Shown: in pieces, positions 1 through 8,316 of the stretch | How the letters are laid out: each line of letters starts with the position of its first letter | Position numbering within the stretch: position 1 is the first letter of the stretch | Source of the DNA: Desulfopila aestuarii DSM 18488 | GTDB lineage: Bacteria > Desulfobacterota > Desulfobulbia > Desulfobulbales > Desulfocapsaceae | Length of the DNA: 64,000 nt | Direction: 5' to 3' | Assembly: GCA_945863875.1 (NCBI GenBank) | Contig: CAMBBS010000004.1 | Coordinates: 1 to 64,000 of the forward strand | Program-made: the position numbers and the translations under genes | Notes under the pieces: generated by a model | The model's input: the letters and a program-made list of their open reading frames with translations, nothing else | The model's database searches: none | What the model was told of the DNA's origin: nothing

Positions 1-402
1 GTTCCGGACATTCAGCGAACCGCGGAACTGGTACAGGAAATTTCGGCGGCCAGTAAGGAGCAGGATACCGGCGCCGAGCAGGTCAATCAGGCGATTATGC
101 AGCTTGACCAGGTGATTCAGCAGAATGCCTCGGCTTCGGAAGAGATGGCCTCAACCTCGGAAGAGCTGTCCAGTCAGGCCGAGCAGCTGCAGGATACCAT
201 CGCTTTTTTCAAAATCGATACGAAAGGCGGTTCCAGAGTTCGTCATGCCCCGCAGCCGGTGGTCAAGAAAAAGCAGGCCGGTTTGCCGGCACCAAAACAG
301 ATGTTTAAAAAGACCAGAAAATCGACTGCCGCCTCCGGTGGCCTGGATCTCGATTTAGGTGCCGACAGCGCCAAGCTCGATGATGAATTTGAACGTTTTT
401 AA
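1..402 (+). CDS. Methyl-accepting chemotaxis protein, C-terminal part (5' end outside window)
   Basis: The reading frame is open from the first base and ends at the TAA at 400-402, so only the C-terminal 133 residues are present. The heptad-like Glu/Gln/Ala/Ser-rich stretch, including [17 protein letters not shown], is the C-terminal signalling and methylation helix typical of chemoreceptors, which dimerise and pass signals to CheA/CheW. It is followed by a Lys/Pro-rich linker and an acidic tail ending DDEFERF. Its position directly before cheR, cheD and cheB suggests the receptor is served by these adaptation enzymes. Ligand and topology cannot be judged without the missing N-terminus. Confidence 0.9.
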   Translation, partial: VPDIQRTAELVQEISAASKEQDTGAEQVNQAIMQLDQVIQQNASASEEMASTSEELSSQAEQLQDTIAFFKIDTKGGSRVRHAPQPVVKKKQAGLPAPKQMFKKTRKSTAASGGLDLDLGADSAKLDDEFERF

Positions 403-441
403 TTAACCCCGGTCAGCGGGAAATAAGCTAGGTTAAGAACC

Positions 442-480
442 TTGCCGTACCGGAAAGCTCCCTGCTGCCCGGTACGGCAA
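442..480. other. Perfect 12-bp inverted repeat between receptor gene and cheR
   Basis: TTGCCGTACCGG at 442-453 is exactly complemented by CCGGTACGGCAA at 469-480 around a 15-base loop. No T-run follows, so a classical intrinsic terminator is unlikely. An intercistronic hairpin that stabilises or processes the receptor mRNA, or a weak attenuator, fits better. Confidence 0.6.
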
Positions 481-500
481 ATTAGTGTTGAAAGGCTACT

Positions 501-1337
501 ATGGACGTCAATCTGAGTAAACGTGACTTTCAGCAGTTGAGTTCCTTCATTTATGACAATCTGGGCATCAAAATGCCGGCAGGAAAAAGTACCATGCTTA
601 CCGGCAGGTTGAGTAAAAGATTACGGGCACTGAGCCTGTCCACTTTTAGTGAATATTGCGATTTTCTTTTCAGCCCTGAAGGGCAGGAAGAGGAAATGGT
701 TCATCTTATCAACGTCATCACCACCAATAAAACCGATTTTTTCCGGGAACCCAGCCATTTTACCTATTTGACGCAATACGCCCTGCCGACGCTGCAGAAT
801 CAGCACACCTTTGCTGGACGAAACAGCCTGAAAATCTGGAGCGCCGGCTGCTCGACCGGCGAGGAACCGTATACCCTCGCCATGGTTCTTGCCGAAGTCC
901 AGGCAATGCAGCCCGGTTTCAGCTTTGATATTCTGGCCACGGATATCTCTACCCGGGTGCTTGATATTGCCCGGCGGGCGGTTTACCCCATGGGGCTGAT
1001 AGCCCCGGTGACGCAGCAATTTCGCAAGAAATATCTGCTCAAGGGTACGAACAGGAAGAATCCTCAGGTGCGCATCGTGCCGGAACTGCGCAAGCGGGTT
1101 CGTTTCGGGCGGCTGAATTTCATGGCCGAAGATTTCGGTCTGCCGGAACAGGTGGATGTTATCTTTTGTCGCAATGTCATCATCTACTTTGACAAAAAGA
1201 CCCAGGAAAAATTGATGGTGAAATTCTGCCGCTATCTGAACCCGGGGGGCTTTCTTTTTCTCGGTCACTCTGAGTCTCTGCACGGCTATGATACCCCGCT
1301 CGTTCAGGTGGCACCGACCATTTATCGGAAACAGTGA
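501..1337 (+). CDS. cheR: Chemotaxis protein methyltransferase CheR
   Basis: This 278-residue protein has the usual CheR length and layout: a small N-terminal helical domain (to about residue 85), then an S-adenosylmethionine methyltransferase fold. The SAM-binding stretch WSAGCSTGEEPYTLAM and the later motif IFCRNVIIYF are hallmark CheR sequences. It transfers methyl groups to glutamates of chemoreceptors in the cytoplasm, opposing CheB. The stop codon overlaps the start of cheD, indicating translational coupling within a cheR-cheD-cheB operon. No unusual residues were noticed. Confidence 0.97.
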   Translation: MDVNLSKRDFQQLSSFIYDNLGIKMPAGKSTMLTGRLSKRLRALSLSTFSEYCDFLFSPEGQEEEMVHLINVITTNKTDFFREPSHFTYLTQYALPTLQNQHTFAGRNSLKIWSAGCSTGEEPYTLAMVLAEVQAMQPGFSFDILATDISTRVLDIARRAVYPMGLIAPVTQQFRKKYLLKGTNRKNPQVRIVPELRKRVRFGRLNFMAEDFGLPEQVDVIFCRNVIIYFDKKTQEKLMVKFCRYLNPGGFLFLGHSESLHGYDTPLVQVAPTIYRKQ

Positions 1338-1852
1338 TGAACTGTCAGGGTTCGCCACCAGGCTCTTTTCTGGAGAAAATATATCTTAAGCCTGGAGAGC
1401 TGTTGCTTACGGAGGAAGCGATAGTGGTGACCACCGTGCTTGGATCGTGTATCTCGGTGACGATGTTTCACCCCCGGAGCGGAATTGCGGCAATATGCCA
1501 TGCCATGCTGCCGCGCGGTGGGGGCAGCACGAGTTTTAAATATGTCGATACCTCCGTGCACCATATGGCGGCATATTTCTCCCGTCGGAAGATTAGTCCC
1601 GACGAGATCCAGGCCAAGCTGTTCGGCGGTGCGGACATGTTCAACAGTGGCCGGCCGAGTGTGCGCAATCTCACCGTCGGCTGGCAGAATATCGCCACGG
1701 CAACCCAATGTCTGCAGACACTGGGGCTGTCTCCGTCATCCACCGATGTTGGCGGCAAGCAGGGACGCAAATTGATTTTCACAACGGATACCGGGACCGT
1801 CTTCCTCAAGAAGTTGAAGCGCCAGGAGCTGGGGCCACCGGGCGATAAATAA
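1337..1852 (+). CDS. cheD: Chemoreceptor glutamine deamidase CheD
   Basis: The 171-residue product contains the CheD signature LGSCISV followed by a conserved His in ICHAMLPRG; the Cys and His are the expected catalytic pair for deamidating receptor glutamines. The ATG at 1337 overlaps the cheR stop (TGATG); a GTG two codons earlier is the alternative start. CheD usually prepares receptor sites for CheR/CheB and may bind CheC. No cheC is seen here, although the upstream part of the cluster lies outside the window. Confidence 0.95.
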   Translation: MNCQGSPPGSFLEKIYLKPGELLLTEEAIVVTTVLGSCISVTMFHPRSGIAAICHAMLPRGGGSTSFKYVDTSVHHMAAYFSRRKISPDEIQAKLFGGADMFNSGRPSVRNLTVGWQNIATATQCLQTLGLSPSSTDVGGKQGRKLIFTTDTGTVFLKKLKRQELGPPGDK

Positions 1853-1988
1853 GCAAAAAAGCAAAACGCGTCAGGAAAGTCCCCCCTTGACCTGGGAATA
1901 ACGGCAATAAAAGAGCAAGAGCGGAGTATGTTTGCCTTGTTATGTATAAGTTACAGTTAAATTTTTAATTGTTGAAGGAGGACGTAGT

Positions 1989-3053
1989 ATGGGACTCAAG
2001 GTGCTCGTTGTCGATGACTCGGCGGTGGTTCGACAAACGTTATCGGAAATACTCCTGGCCGACAGGGATATTGATGAGGTGGTCACTGCCCAGGATCCCT
2101 ATGTCGCTGCTTCGCGGTTGAAACAGTTTGTCCCGGACGTCATTACCCTTGATGTGGAAATGCCGCGTATGGATGGGCTGAGTTTTCTGCAGAAGCTCAT
2201 GTCCCAGCATCCTATTCCGGTGGTGATGTGCTCGAGTTTGACGGAAACGAATTCAGCGACGGCACTGCGGGCCATGGAATACGGCGCGGTGGATATCATC
2301 CAGAAACCGAGAATGGACACGAAAAAATTTTTGGATGAATCGAAGGTCGTCATCTGTGATGCGGTCAAGGCGGCGGCCAAGGCGAGGGTTACCAGGCAAA
2401 GCCGGGTTGCAACCATCAGCACCGACAAAAAAATGAATGCCGATGTTATCCTGGCCAAGGCCGGCAACCGGGCAATGATCCAGACCACGGAAACAATCGT
2501 TGCCGTCGGCGCCTCAACCGGCGGCACCGAGGCACTTCGGGTTTTTGTTGAAATGTTGCCTGCCGATTTTCCGGGTGTTATTATTGTGCAGCACATGCCG
2601 GAGCATTTCACCACCTCCTTCGCCGAGCGCCTGAACAGTTTAAGCAAAATGACCGTCAAAGAAGCGGTCGACGGTGATACCGTTATGCCCGGCCGGGTCC
2701 TTCTGGCGCCCGGCAACAAGCATATGCTGCTGCAACGAAGTGGGGCACGATATTATGTCCAGATTAAAGATGGGCCTCTGGTGAGTCGGCATCGGCCCTC
2801 GGTTGATGTTCTTTTCCGTTCGGCAGCCCGCTATGCCGGTAAAAATGCCGTTGGGGTTATCATGACCGGCATGGGGGATGACGGGGCAAAAGGGATGCTG
2901 GAGATGAAAGAGGCCGGGGCGGCGACTATTGCCCAGGATGAGAAAAGTTGTGTCGTCTTCGGCATGCCCAAGGTCGCAATCGAATTGGGCGGCGTCGATC
3001 AGGTCCTGCCGCTGACAAAAATTGCCCAGGCTGTGGCTGGGCTTTGTTATTGA
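1989..3053 (+). CDS. cheB: Chemotaxis response regulator protein-glutamate methylesterase CheB
   Basis: This 354-residue protein has an N-terminal receiver (VVDDSAVVR at 7-15, phospho-acceptor Asp55 in [11 protein letters not shown]) and a C-terminal methylesterase domain. The catalytic features are visible: the Ser loop [11 protein letters not shown], the His in [11 protein letters not shown] and the Asp in [13 protein letters not shown] strong ribosome site (GAAGGAGG) precedes the ATG. Between cheD and cheB lies a 136-base gap, so cheB may have its own control. Function: phosphorylation-dependent demethylation and deamidation of receptors during adaptation. Confidence 0.97.
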   Translation: MGLKVLVVDDSAVVRQTLSEILLADRDIDEVVTAQDPYVAASRLKQFVPDVITLDVEMPRMDGLSFLQKLMSQHPIPVVMCSSLTETNSATALRAMEYGAVDIIQKPRMDTKKFLDESKVVICDAVKAAAKARVTRQSRVATISTDKKMNADVILAKAGNRAMIQTTETIVAVGASTGGTEALRVFVEMLPADFPGVIIVQHMPEHFTTSFAERLNSLSKMTVKEAVDGDTVMPGRVLLAPGNKHMLLQRSGARYYVQIKDGPLVSRHRPSVDVLFRSAARYAGKNAVGVIMTGMGDDGAKGMLEMKEAGAATIAQDEKSCVVFGMPKVAIELGGVDQVLPLTKIAQAVAGLCY

Positions 3054-3089
3054 TGTCCGCGGATTATAAAAAAAGCAGGGGCAATTCGC

Positions 3090-3791
3090 TTGGAAAGAGA
3101 AGACCGTTTATTTGAAGCCTGCCGTATTCTCTTTGGCAATGATATTGCGCTTTCCAGCGAATTTCTCTGCTACCTGCAGGATGAGGGGGTAACGAGCGCC
3201 TTCAGAAAACGGGCGATGCAGGTGCATCCGGACAAGGCCCTGGTTTCCGGTCTGTCGCTGCAGAGATGTCAGGATGAGTTCGTTTCGCTGCAGTTCGCCT
3301 GCGAGACCCTGCGCCGGCATATTGCTTCACGGGAGATTCGCGCACGGTCGGTTGTTTCTCCGGCCAGAGCAAACACGAAACCTATCGTCTATCCCACCGG
3401 CTTGCCTGAAGAAAAACTGCTGTTTGGGCGCTTTCTCTATCGCATGGGGATTATTCAATGGCGTCAGCTTATCACGGCACTGGCCTGGCAAAAATCCGGC
3501 CGGCCAAGAATCGGCGAGCTGGGTATCAGCCTCGGTTACCTTGACCGCCATGACGTCGTGACCATTTTAAGGAATTCGGTCAGGATCGGCGCCTTTGGGG
3601 TGACGGCTCAGAACATGGGCTTTCTCACCGGCAAGGAGGTGCGGGAATTATTGCTGCGGCAAAAGCGGCAGGAAAAGAAAATCGGCCAGTTTTTTGTTGA
3701 AAAAGGCCTGCTGACGAGGAAGGAGCTGCTGGTTTTGCTCGGACAATGCCAGGCTCATAACCGACGGGTGGAAAGGCTTTACCAGAAATAG
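3090..3791 (+). CDS. J-domain-like protein at the end of the chemotaxis cluster
   Basis: The TTG start at 3090 gives 233 residues; no better ATG lies upstream. Residues about 5-80 resemble a J domain, with HPDK at 46-49, the motif that stimulates DnaK ATPase. The C-terminal half (about 105-233) has two related helical units (LLFGRFLYRMGIIQWRQL and KIGQFFVEKGLLTRKEL) that look like the small repeat seen in GspE-N-type domains. It lacks the Cys-rich zinc domain of DnaJ. The position 36 bases after cheB suggests co-transcription and a link to receptor arrays or motility, but its exact role is unknown to me. Confidence 0.7.
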   Translation: MEREDRLFEACRILFGNDIALSSEFLCYLQDEGVTSAFRKRAMQVHPDKALVSGLSLQRCQDEFVSLQFACETLRRHIASREIRARSVVSPARANTKPIVYPTGLPEEKLLFGRFLYRMGIIQWRQLITALAWQKSGRPRIGELGISLGYLDRHDVVTILRNSVRIGAFGVTAQNMGFLTGKEVRELLLRQKRQEKKIGQFFVEKGLLTRKELLVLLGQCQAHNRRVERLYQK

Positions 3792-3839
3792 TCGCTTGGA
3801 GCCCATTTCCAACTGAAGCAGTAGATCTTGGCAACAGTC

Positions 3840-4952
3840 TCACTGTGTATATCGATTGCGCAACTCAAGCCACTTGTCTGTTTCCATGAATTTCAGAAGT
3901 GCCTTGTTTATCGGTTTGCGGAGCAAACTTTTATTCTGTAAAGCCATGCTGACGAAGTATTCATCGAAGGTTCCTGGCAGAACCTGCACTCGCCCGGGGA
4001 ACTCCTTTTTCACCAGATACCTCAATATCTGCTCGTTGAGAACGAAGGCATCGACCTCTTTATCGGCAACCCCTTGCAGTCCTTCCTGTGGTCCTTGCAA
4101 GGGAATTACGGTTATTCCCTGTTTGGACAAAAAATGGAAACCTTCCGATCTGGGAATCGATCCGACTCGCGCATTGTAAAGATCATGAAAGCCGCGAACC
4201 TTGCCTCTTAACTCCGCAATGGTCAGAGATGTGGTGATGTTGGCTGTAATGCTGGCGATAAAAATTATTGAAAAAATCATCCAGATCAGCGCAAAAATCC
4301 GCCCACCCATTGTCTTGGGGGCCTTGTCGCCATAGCCCACAGTGGTCATTGTCACCATCGCCCACCAAATGCCGTGACCTATTCCCCTAACAGTTCCATC
4401 GCCGAACATTTCACTGTTCCTGCGCCTTTCAAATCCCCAGACGATAATCCCGGTTATCAGCGACAGTAAAAGCAGCAAGCCTATGGCTTTTAGAATATGC
4501 CTTGAAAAGATACTTTCGAAAATACGAAACCATCTGAATTCATAACCTTCAAAAGCTACCGCAATGGACAGTCCTGATTTTATATATGATTGACTGAAGT
4601 CTAATGTCGATTCGAAACGTTCTTCAACTGCCAGGGCCGGAATGACATCTATCTCCTGTTTTTCCAGGGCATGCAGCACCTCCTCCAGGGTGTTGAATTC
4701 CCGAAATTCATATGGTGTGTTTATATGTTCCGCCACGGCCTGCCATAGCTCGACGGCTAATCCCTCCCATCGACCATCACTGGTTTTCATGCACAACGGC
4801 GGAGCCGCAATCACCCCCACCTGTAGCACAGGTGGGGGTCCACTCTGATTTTCTGAACATGAAGTTGCAGGGCACAATAAGCAAAGCCAGAGCCCAAACA
4901 TTCCGTAAAAAATAAAATGGAAAGTTTTGTGGTTGTCGGGCATGATGCTCAT
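3840..4952 (-). CDS. Prokaryotic glutamate-receptor-type (GluR0-like) potassium channel
   Basis: The 370-residue product starts at the ATG ending at 4952 (MSIMPDN); ATG at 4943 is the alternative. Order of parts: a hydrophobic signal with a possible lipobox (ATSC near residue 32), a periplasmic solute-binding lobe (about 40-140), membrane helix M1 (about 152-173), a pore loop with TTVGYGDK (203-210), helix M2 (about 218-242), then the second binding lobe. TVGYGD is the K+ selectivity filter, and the split binding protein is the arrangement of GluR0. Residue-level ligand (probably an amino acid) cannot be assigned. The open frame runs upstream into a decayed IscB tail, which is probably not translated as part of the protein. 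Confidence 0.88.
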   Translation of the reverse strand: MSIMPDNHKTFHFIFYGMFGLWLCLLCPATSCSENQSGPPPVLQVGVIAAPPLCMKTSDGRWEGLAVELWQAVAEHINTPYEFREFNTLEEVLHALEKQEIDVIPALAVEERFESTLDFSQSYIKSGLSIAVAFEGYEFRWFRIFESIFSRHILKAIGLLLLLSLITGIIVWGFERRRNSEMFGDGTVRGIGHGIWWAMVTMTTVGYGDKAPKTMGGRIFALIWMIFSIIFIASITANITTSLTIAELRGKVRGFHDLYNARVGSIPRSEGFHFLSKQGITVIPLQGPQEGLQGVADKEVDAFVLNEQILRYLVKKEFPGRVQVLPGTFDEYFVSMALQNKSLLRKPINKALLKFMETDKWLELRNRYTQ

Positions 4953-5766
4953 AACTCTTGTTGATTTCGCTGACGTTCGAGGAAAACCGTAGTTATCCAC
5001 CCGGCACATCTGCCGTGATCCTCTGCCAGCAGCAGAAACATTGAGAGGTTGCAGTCCCGGCGGAAGGGGACACGCCCGCCTGTTGCACCGCCACAAACGG
5101 CATCAAGCCAATGGGATTTTCCGCAGCTTTGGTTCGTCCGGTTATACTTGGTTCTTCCTCCGGATCAGAAGGAAACCTGCAGGCCGAATTCCTTCAACCT
5201 GCCGCCGGTGGCATATCGAATCGATTGCGGCACCATCCTGTAACGGTGCTTTGGCTCGGGCAAGAGTGCCGATGAACCGTTTACAAAGATATTCTCTGAC
5301 TTCGTATCCGGCCAATTCCCCTTGCTGAGATTCAACACCTGAAATTTCAGGATTCTGCATGAGCTGCGTATCAAAACGCACTGTTTCAACGATAATCCCG
5401 GATACTGGAGCAAAGTTGATGCGACGCTTTGCCCAGGTAAAACATTGTCCACCCTGGAGAGAGGAGATGGGGCTATCCAGCCTTGAGGTCTTGTGCGGTT
5501 CTGAAACCTAGGGCTGACGGTATCTGGTTTTTCTCTTGCCCCTGCTGACACTCTGCCACCAGGGCAATGGTTGTCGTCTTGCTCCCTGGATCGAGCTTTA
5601 ACTCAAGATCTTGAACATCACTGCCGCTCGTTTCTTTTAAAATGATACTAAAAGGACATTTTTTATAGACAGCGGCTTTTCCCTTTCGCAAAAGCTCCCT
5701 CGCCCTTGCCGGATGGCAAGGCATCAAAGGCATTTTGTTTTTGTCTATGACCAACACATGCTGCAT
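4953..5766 (-). pseudogene. iscB: Decayed IscB (RNA-guided nuclease relative), multiple internal deletions
   Basis: The N-terminus (from ATG at 5766) is nearly identical to the intact IscB at 61641, including the PLMP segment KMPLMPCHPARAREL and the RuvC-I region LKLDPGSKTTTIALV. A deletion then removes the stretch between AECQQG and the KRKTRYR end of the bridge helix and shifts frame. A second deletion removes the whole HNH domain, joining EYL to the KR(L/F)I segment before LARAKAPL. Further frameshifts follow. Similarity stops at 4953, just after the TSAKSTRV segment, so the C-terminal 70 or so residues are also missing. The product cannot be an active nuclease. Confidence 0.9.
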
Positions 5767-6030
5767 TGAAAGTTACCTTTGAAATTCTTCGCTTTCGCGA
5801 ATAAAAATCACCTCGGCAATGGTAATGAAAGGTTTTGTACCAGCACCACCGGCTTAACTCCTTCAACCTGTCTAACCACTTGCCGCAGAGCCTGGAACTG
5901 GTGGAGCATTCCAGAGTGCCTCTCTCTTCTTTCTTAACGTAGCCCGTTAGCCTTGCGGCCCTCTGGCTGTGCCTGGTCAACAGAGGAACGTGCTTGCACA
6001 CGCTCCGTCCTTCAGGGCGGGGTCGTTGAC
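5767..6030 (-). ncRNA. HEARO/omega-RNA region of the decayed IscB copy
   Basis: Read on the minus strand, this 264-base stretch upstream of the decayed iscB matches the region upstream of the intact iscB (61380-61640) almost base for base. It begins with GTCAACGACCCCGCCCTG and contains the CCGCAAGGCTAACGGGCTAC block. Similarity between the two copies starts abruptly at the GTCAAC at 6030, which marks the element edge. In known IscB systems the guide RNA (HEARO/omega-RNA) is encoded directly upstream of iscB, with the guide taken from flanking DNA beyond this edge. Whether it is still transcribed is unknown. Confidence 0.7.
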
Positions 6031-6492
6031 TTTCGACCATGGTGCACTCAACACCTGAAACCCTCCAGCCGACTTCAGCATGGACAACCACGGCGGCGAA
6101 TGGGTAAAGATATCGCAGCGATTTGCCATTTTTTCTAAAGGCTTGGCAGGGACGACAGGCTAATTATACCTCTCGAGAGACTAATTGCAATGAGCAGATC
6201 AGGGGATGTGCCTGTTTTTTCTGTAATAGATGCAACCCTCGTTTGGTATTTTTGGGTCAGGAAGCGTCCAGCCAAGCGATATCCCTGGTATTCCCGACAC
6301 CGGGTTTAGGCGCCGGGCAAGGACAAGTCAACCAGAGATATTCAGGTGCAGGGGGGTGGATTCGAGTTCATTTGGGTTAATGAAGGCGAGAATATAGGCC
6401 CCGCCCCGGAAAATAAACACAAGCCGGTAAGCGGGGGCTGGTGGCTGGGATAACATCAAAAAAAGACATCGTTTGTTTTGCTCATCCAGCAA
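6031..6492. other. Non-coding stretch, no recognisable gene
   Basis: I see no convincing gene here. An 85-codon plus-strand frame (6123-6380) has no recognisable family and no ribosome site. The short block CCGGTAAGCGGG at 6424-6435 resembles part of a repeat found after stop codons at 405 and 24300. Confidence 0.4.
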
Positions 6493-6870
6493 CTACTCAT
6501 GACCTCCGATGAGTGGCAGTTCCTTGTCGATGGCGAAATATACGAGATACATCGGCTCCTGATTCTCGTCAGTATATTTCCGACGTTTGATCTTACGGAT
6601 AAGTTCCGGGTTGTTTTCTTCACGAATTTTACGAAGAAAAAGCCGCTTGCCTTTGTAGCCCGGTCCTTCTTCGATAAAGAGAAAGGTTGCCGAGGGGTTC
6701 GATTGCAGGTTGTGGTGGGTGAGGCGGTCGCGCATGATAAAGGCCATCGTCCCTTCTTCTAGAAAATGCGGATGAGAATATATCGCCGCATCCACTTTGC
6801 CGTTGCTGTCGGCCGTGGCCAACACCCCAGTTCCTTTGATTTTTTCGAAGTATTCTTGTAGTTTTTTCAC
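6493..6870 (-). CDS. Pyridoxamine 5'-phosphate oxidase family (FMN-binding split-barrel) protein
   Basis: The 125-residue product has the compact split-barrel flavin-binding pattern: a start helix MKKLQEYFEKIKGTGVLATAD, the strand pair KVDAAIYSHPHFL, then TMAFIMRDRLTHHNLQSNPSATFLF. Small members of this family bind FMN or F420 and act as flavoreductases or haem-degrading-type proteins; the exact substrate cannot be told. It stands alone on the minus strand, with a short hairpin-rich gap upstream. No membrane segment or signal peptide is visible, so a cytoplasmic location is expected. Confidence 0.85.
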   Translation of the reverse strand: MKKLQEYFEKIKGTGVLATADSNGKVDAAIYSHPHFLEEGTMAFIMRDRLTHHNLQSNPSATFLFIEEGPGYKGKRLFLRKIREENNPELIRKIKRRKYTDENQEPMYLVYFAIDKELPLIGGHE

Positions 6871-7040
6871 GTTTGCCCCTTTTGCTTTTTGTTATCCGGC
6901 GAATCTTTACTTTGCCCCAACAGGGTGGAATGAACAATAAATGGATTGTGCCGAAAATGAAAAAGTCCCCCACGGGTCCTGCAATGCAGTGAGGGACCGA
7001 AGATAATGTCAAAAGTCAATTACCTTACCTGCTCATCGCC

Positions 7041-7229
7041 CTACCAGCTATCTCCAAGAACGGTATTCAAATCGAGACAATTCTTCTTCTCTTCGTCCGT
7101 CAATTGCTCTTTGGTTTTAATTTTTCCTTTAAGGTCATCAATATAGCAGGCATATTCTTTTCCTTCTCTGTCATGAACCCACACCATCTTCTTATATTCT
7201 TCAGAAATAACCTCACCTCGCATACTCAT
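7041..7229 (-). CDS. Small conserved-looking hypothetical protein (62 aa)
   Basis: A good ribosome site (AAGGAG, about 8 bases before the ATG at 7229) and a soluble, charged sequence support a real gene. It includes the stretch MVWVHDREGKEYACYIDDL and ends LDLNTVLGDSW. I do not recognise a named family. No signal peptide or membrane helix is visible. It may be expressed alone; nearest neighbours are the FMN-binding protein gene (same strand, downstream) and the decayed IS element on the other side. Confidence 0.65.
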   Translation of the reverse strand: MSMRGEVISEEYKKMVWVHDREGKEYACYIDDLKGKIKTKEQLTDEEKKNCLDLNTVLGDSW

Positions 7230-7439
7230 ATCAGACTCCTTATGTAATAGTAACTAGAGATTAAAGAGTAAACCAGCCGTAAACTCTTTCATGCTTTTTG
7301 TATCTTCTGGCTGTGTCACTACCATATGTCTCTTGACTGCGTGGCACAATAGGTGAATAAAATCAGTTTAACGGTAGTATTTACTACCTGTGAAATCTGC
7401 CATGTTCCATTGCAGCTAGTTGACATTCTCCCCGGCCTG

Positions 7440-7690
7440 AAGGCCGGGCACGTCCTTATGGTATTCTGTGGCACCACGGAGATGAGCCAACCGCCATTCC
7501 AGGCCAGCTTGTCCTCAAGTTGCCGGCGAAACTCGAACCATCCCTGGCCGAGGAGGGAGCTGTTCAACCTGGACTTGGCCCGGACCTTCTTCCCTGGTGC
7601 CTCGCTTGTTGCCGATGCCGTCGCGGGTATCGAAAGAAATCGATGCCCTGGCCTTTTTTCTTGAACCGGGGAGACCGCTATTTATATGCC
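7440..7690 (-). pseudogene. tnpB: tnpB fragment (IS200/IS605, TnpB nuclease family)
   Basis: On the minus strand the segment QGWFEFRRQLEDKLAWNGG followed by VPQNTIRTCPAF corresponds to the C-terminal RuvC/zinc-finger region of TnpB. It is joined after a deletion to an upstream piece with the FKKKGQGIDFF motif of the N-terminal half. The zinc-finger cysteines are mostly lost. TnpB is an RNA-guided DNA nuclease in intact elements; this remnant is not functional. Confidence 0.8.
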
Positions 7691-7773
7691 TTGCGTATCT
7701 TCATAAGGTATATTATACTTTGGTCTATCGAGAAAAAAACGAGATTAGAACAGGATGACATGGCGTTTGCTAT

Positions 7774-8150
7774 ATGCACGTCCATCTGGTCTTTGTGACC
7801 AGGTGCCGGAAAAAAGTGTTGGACGGAAAAGCTATCGAAATACTTCGGGAATCTTCTGGTGGGATCTGCCGGATGTTTGCAGCTGAACTGATTGAGACGA
7901 ACGGCGCAGAGGACCCTGCTCCTCTGCTCCGTTTTTTATCCGCCCAAGGTGGCTGTCTCTGCCCTGGTGAACAGCCTGCAAGGCGTTGCGCCCAGGATAT
8001 TGAGGAAGCGTTATCCCCGGACAGCCGAAAGGTATGACAAAGATGTTCTTTGCAGTCCGAGCTGCTTTGCACCTTCCTGCGGCGGTGCGCCGATCTCCGT
8101 TATCCGGCACCAAGTGCCCTTGGGGTACAGAAAATATCTCCTTTCGACGT
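7774..8150 (+). pseudogene. tnpA: tnpA fragment (Y1 HUH transposase)
   Basis: Translation gives HVHLVFVTRCRKKV, then GGICRMFAAELIETNGAED, with later pieces PPKVAVSALVNSLQGVAPR and CGGAPISVIRH in other frames. This is the order seen in IS200-type Y1 transposases. At least two frameshifts are present, and the metal-binding His-x-His (normally DHVHLL) is replaced by DPAPLL. The same loss occurs in the second copy. Confidence 0.8.
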
Positions 8151-8167
8151 ACTCTCGTACGCCGAAA
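8142..8167. repeat. Subterminal hairpin at the tnpA side of the IS remnant
   Basis: TTTCG-A-CGTAC, loop TCTC, then GTACG-C-CGAAA form a 10-bp stem with one A/C mismatch. IS200/IS605 ends carry such imperfect hairpins, which TnpA recognises as single-stranded DNA; this is the likely left-end hairpin. Confidence 0.6.
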
Positions 8168-8316
8168 TAATATGGATTTTTCGCGCCTAGCATATGAAGT
8201 TTTTTTCGTGGTCACCCGAAGATTTGGGTTTTTACGAGTTTGTCATATTTCGGCACAAATATGATGATTTTCATGATGAGAGTGACAATTGACCAGGGAG
8301 TGCTGGAGTCAAGAAA

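Larger units (their letters stand above)
7420..8170. mobile_element. Decayed IS200/IS605-family element, copy 1
   Basis: The element starts at TTGACATTCTCCCCGG (7420), followed by the GC-rich hairpin CCCGGCCTGAAGGCCGGG typical of the right end of these elements. It carries a minus-strand tnpB fragment and a divergent plus-strand tnpA fragment, and ends near a strong hairpin at 8142-8167. The same start and gene arrangement recur at 38093. Both genes are broken, so the copy cannot move by itself. The outer left boundary is not fixed exactly. Confidence 0.85.

Noticed and set aside
6123-6380. 85-codon plus-strand open frame
   Set aside because: No ribosome site, no family and atypical composition.
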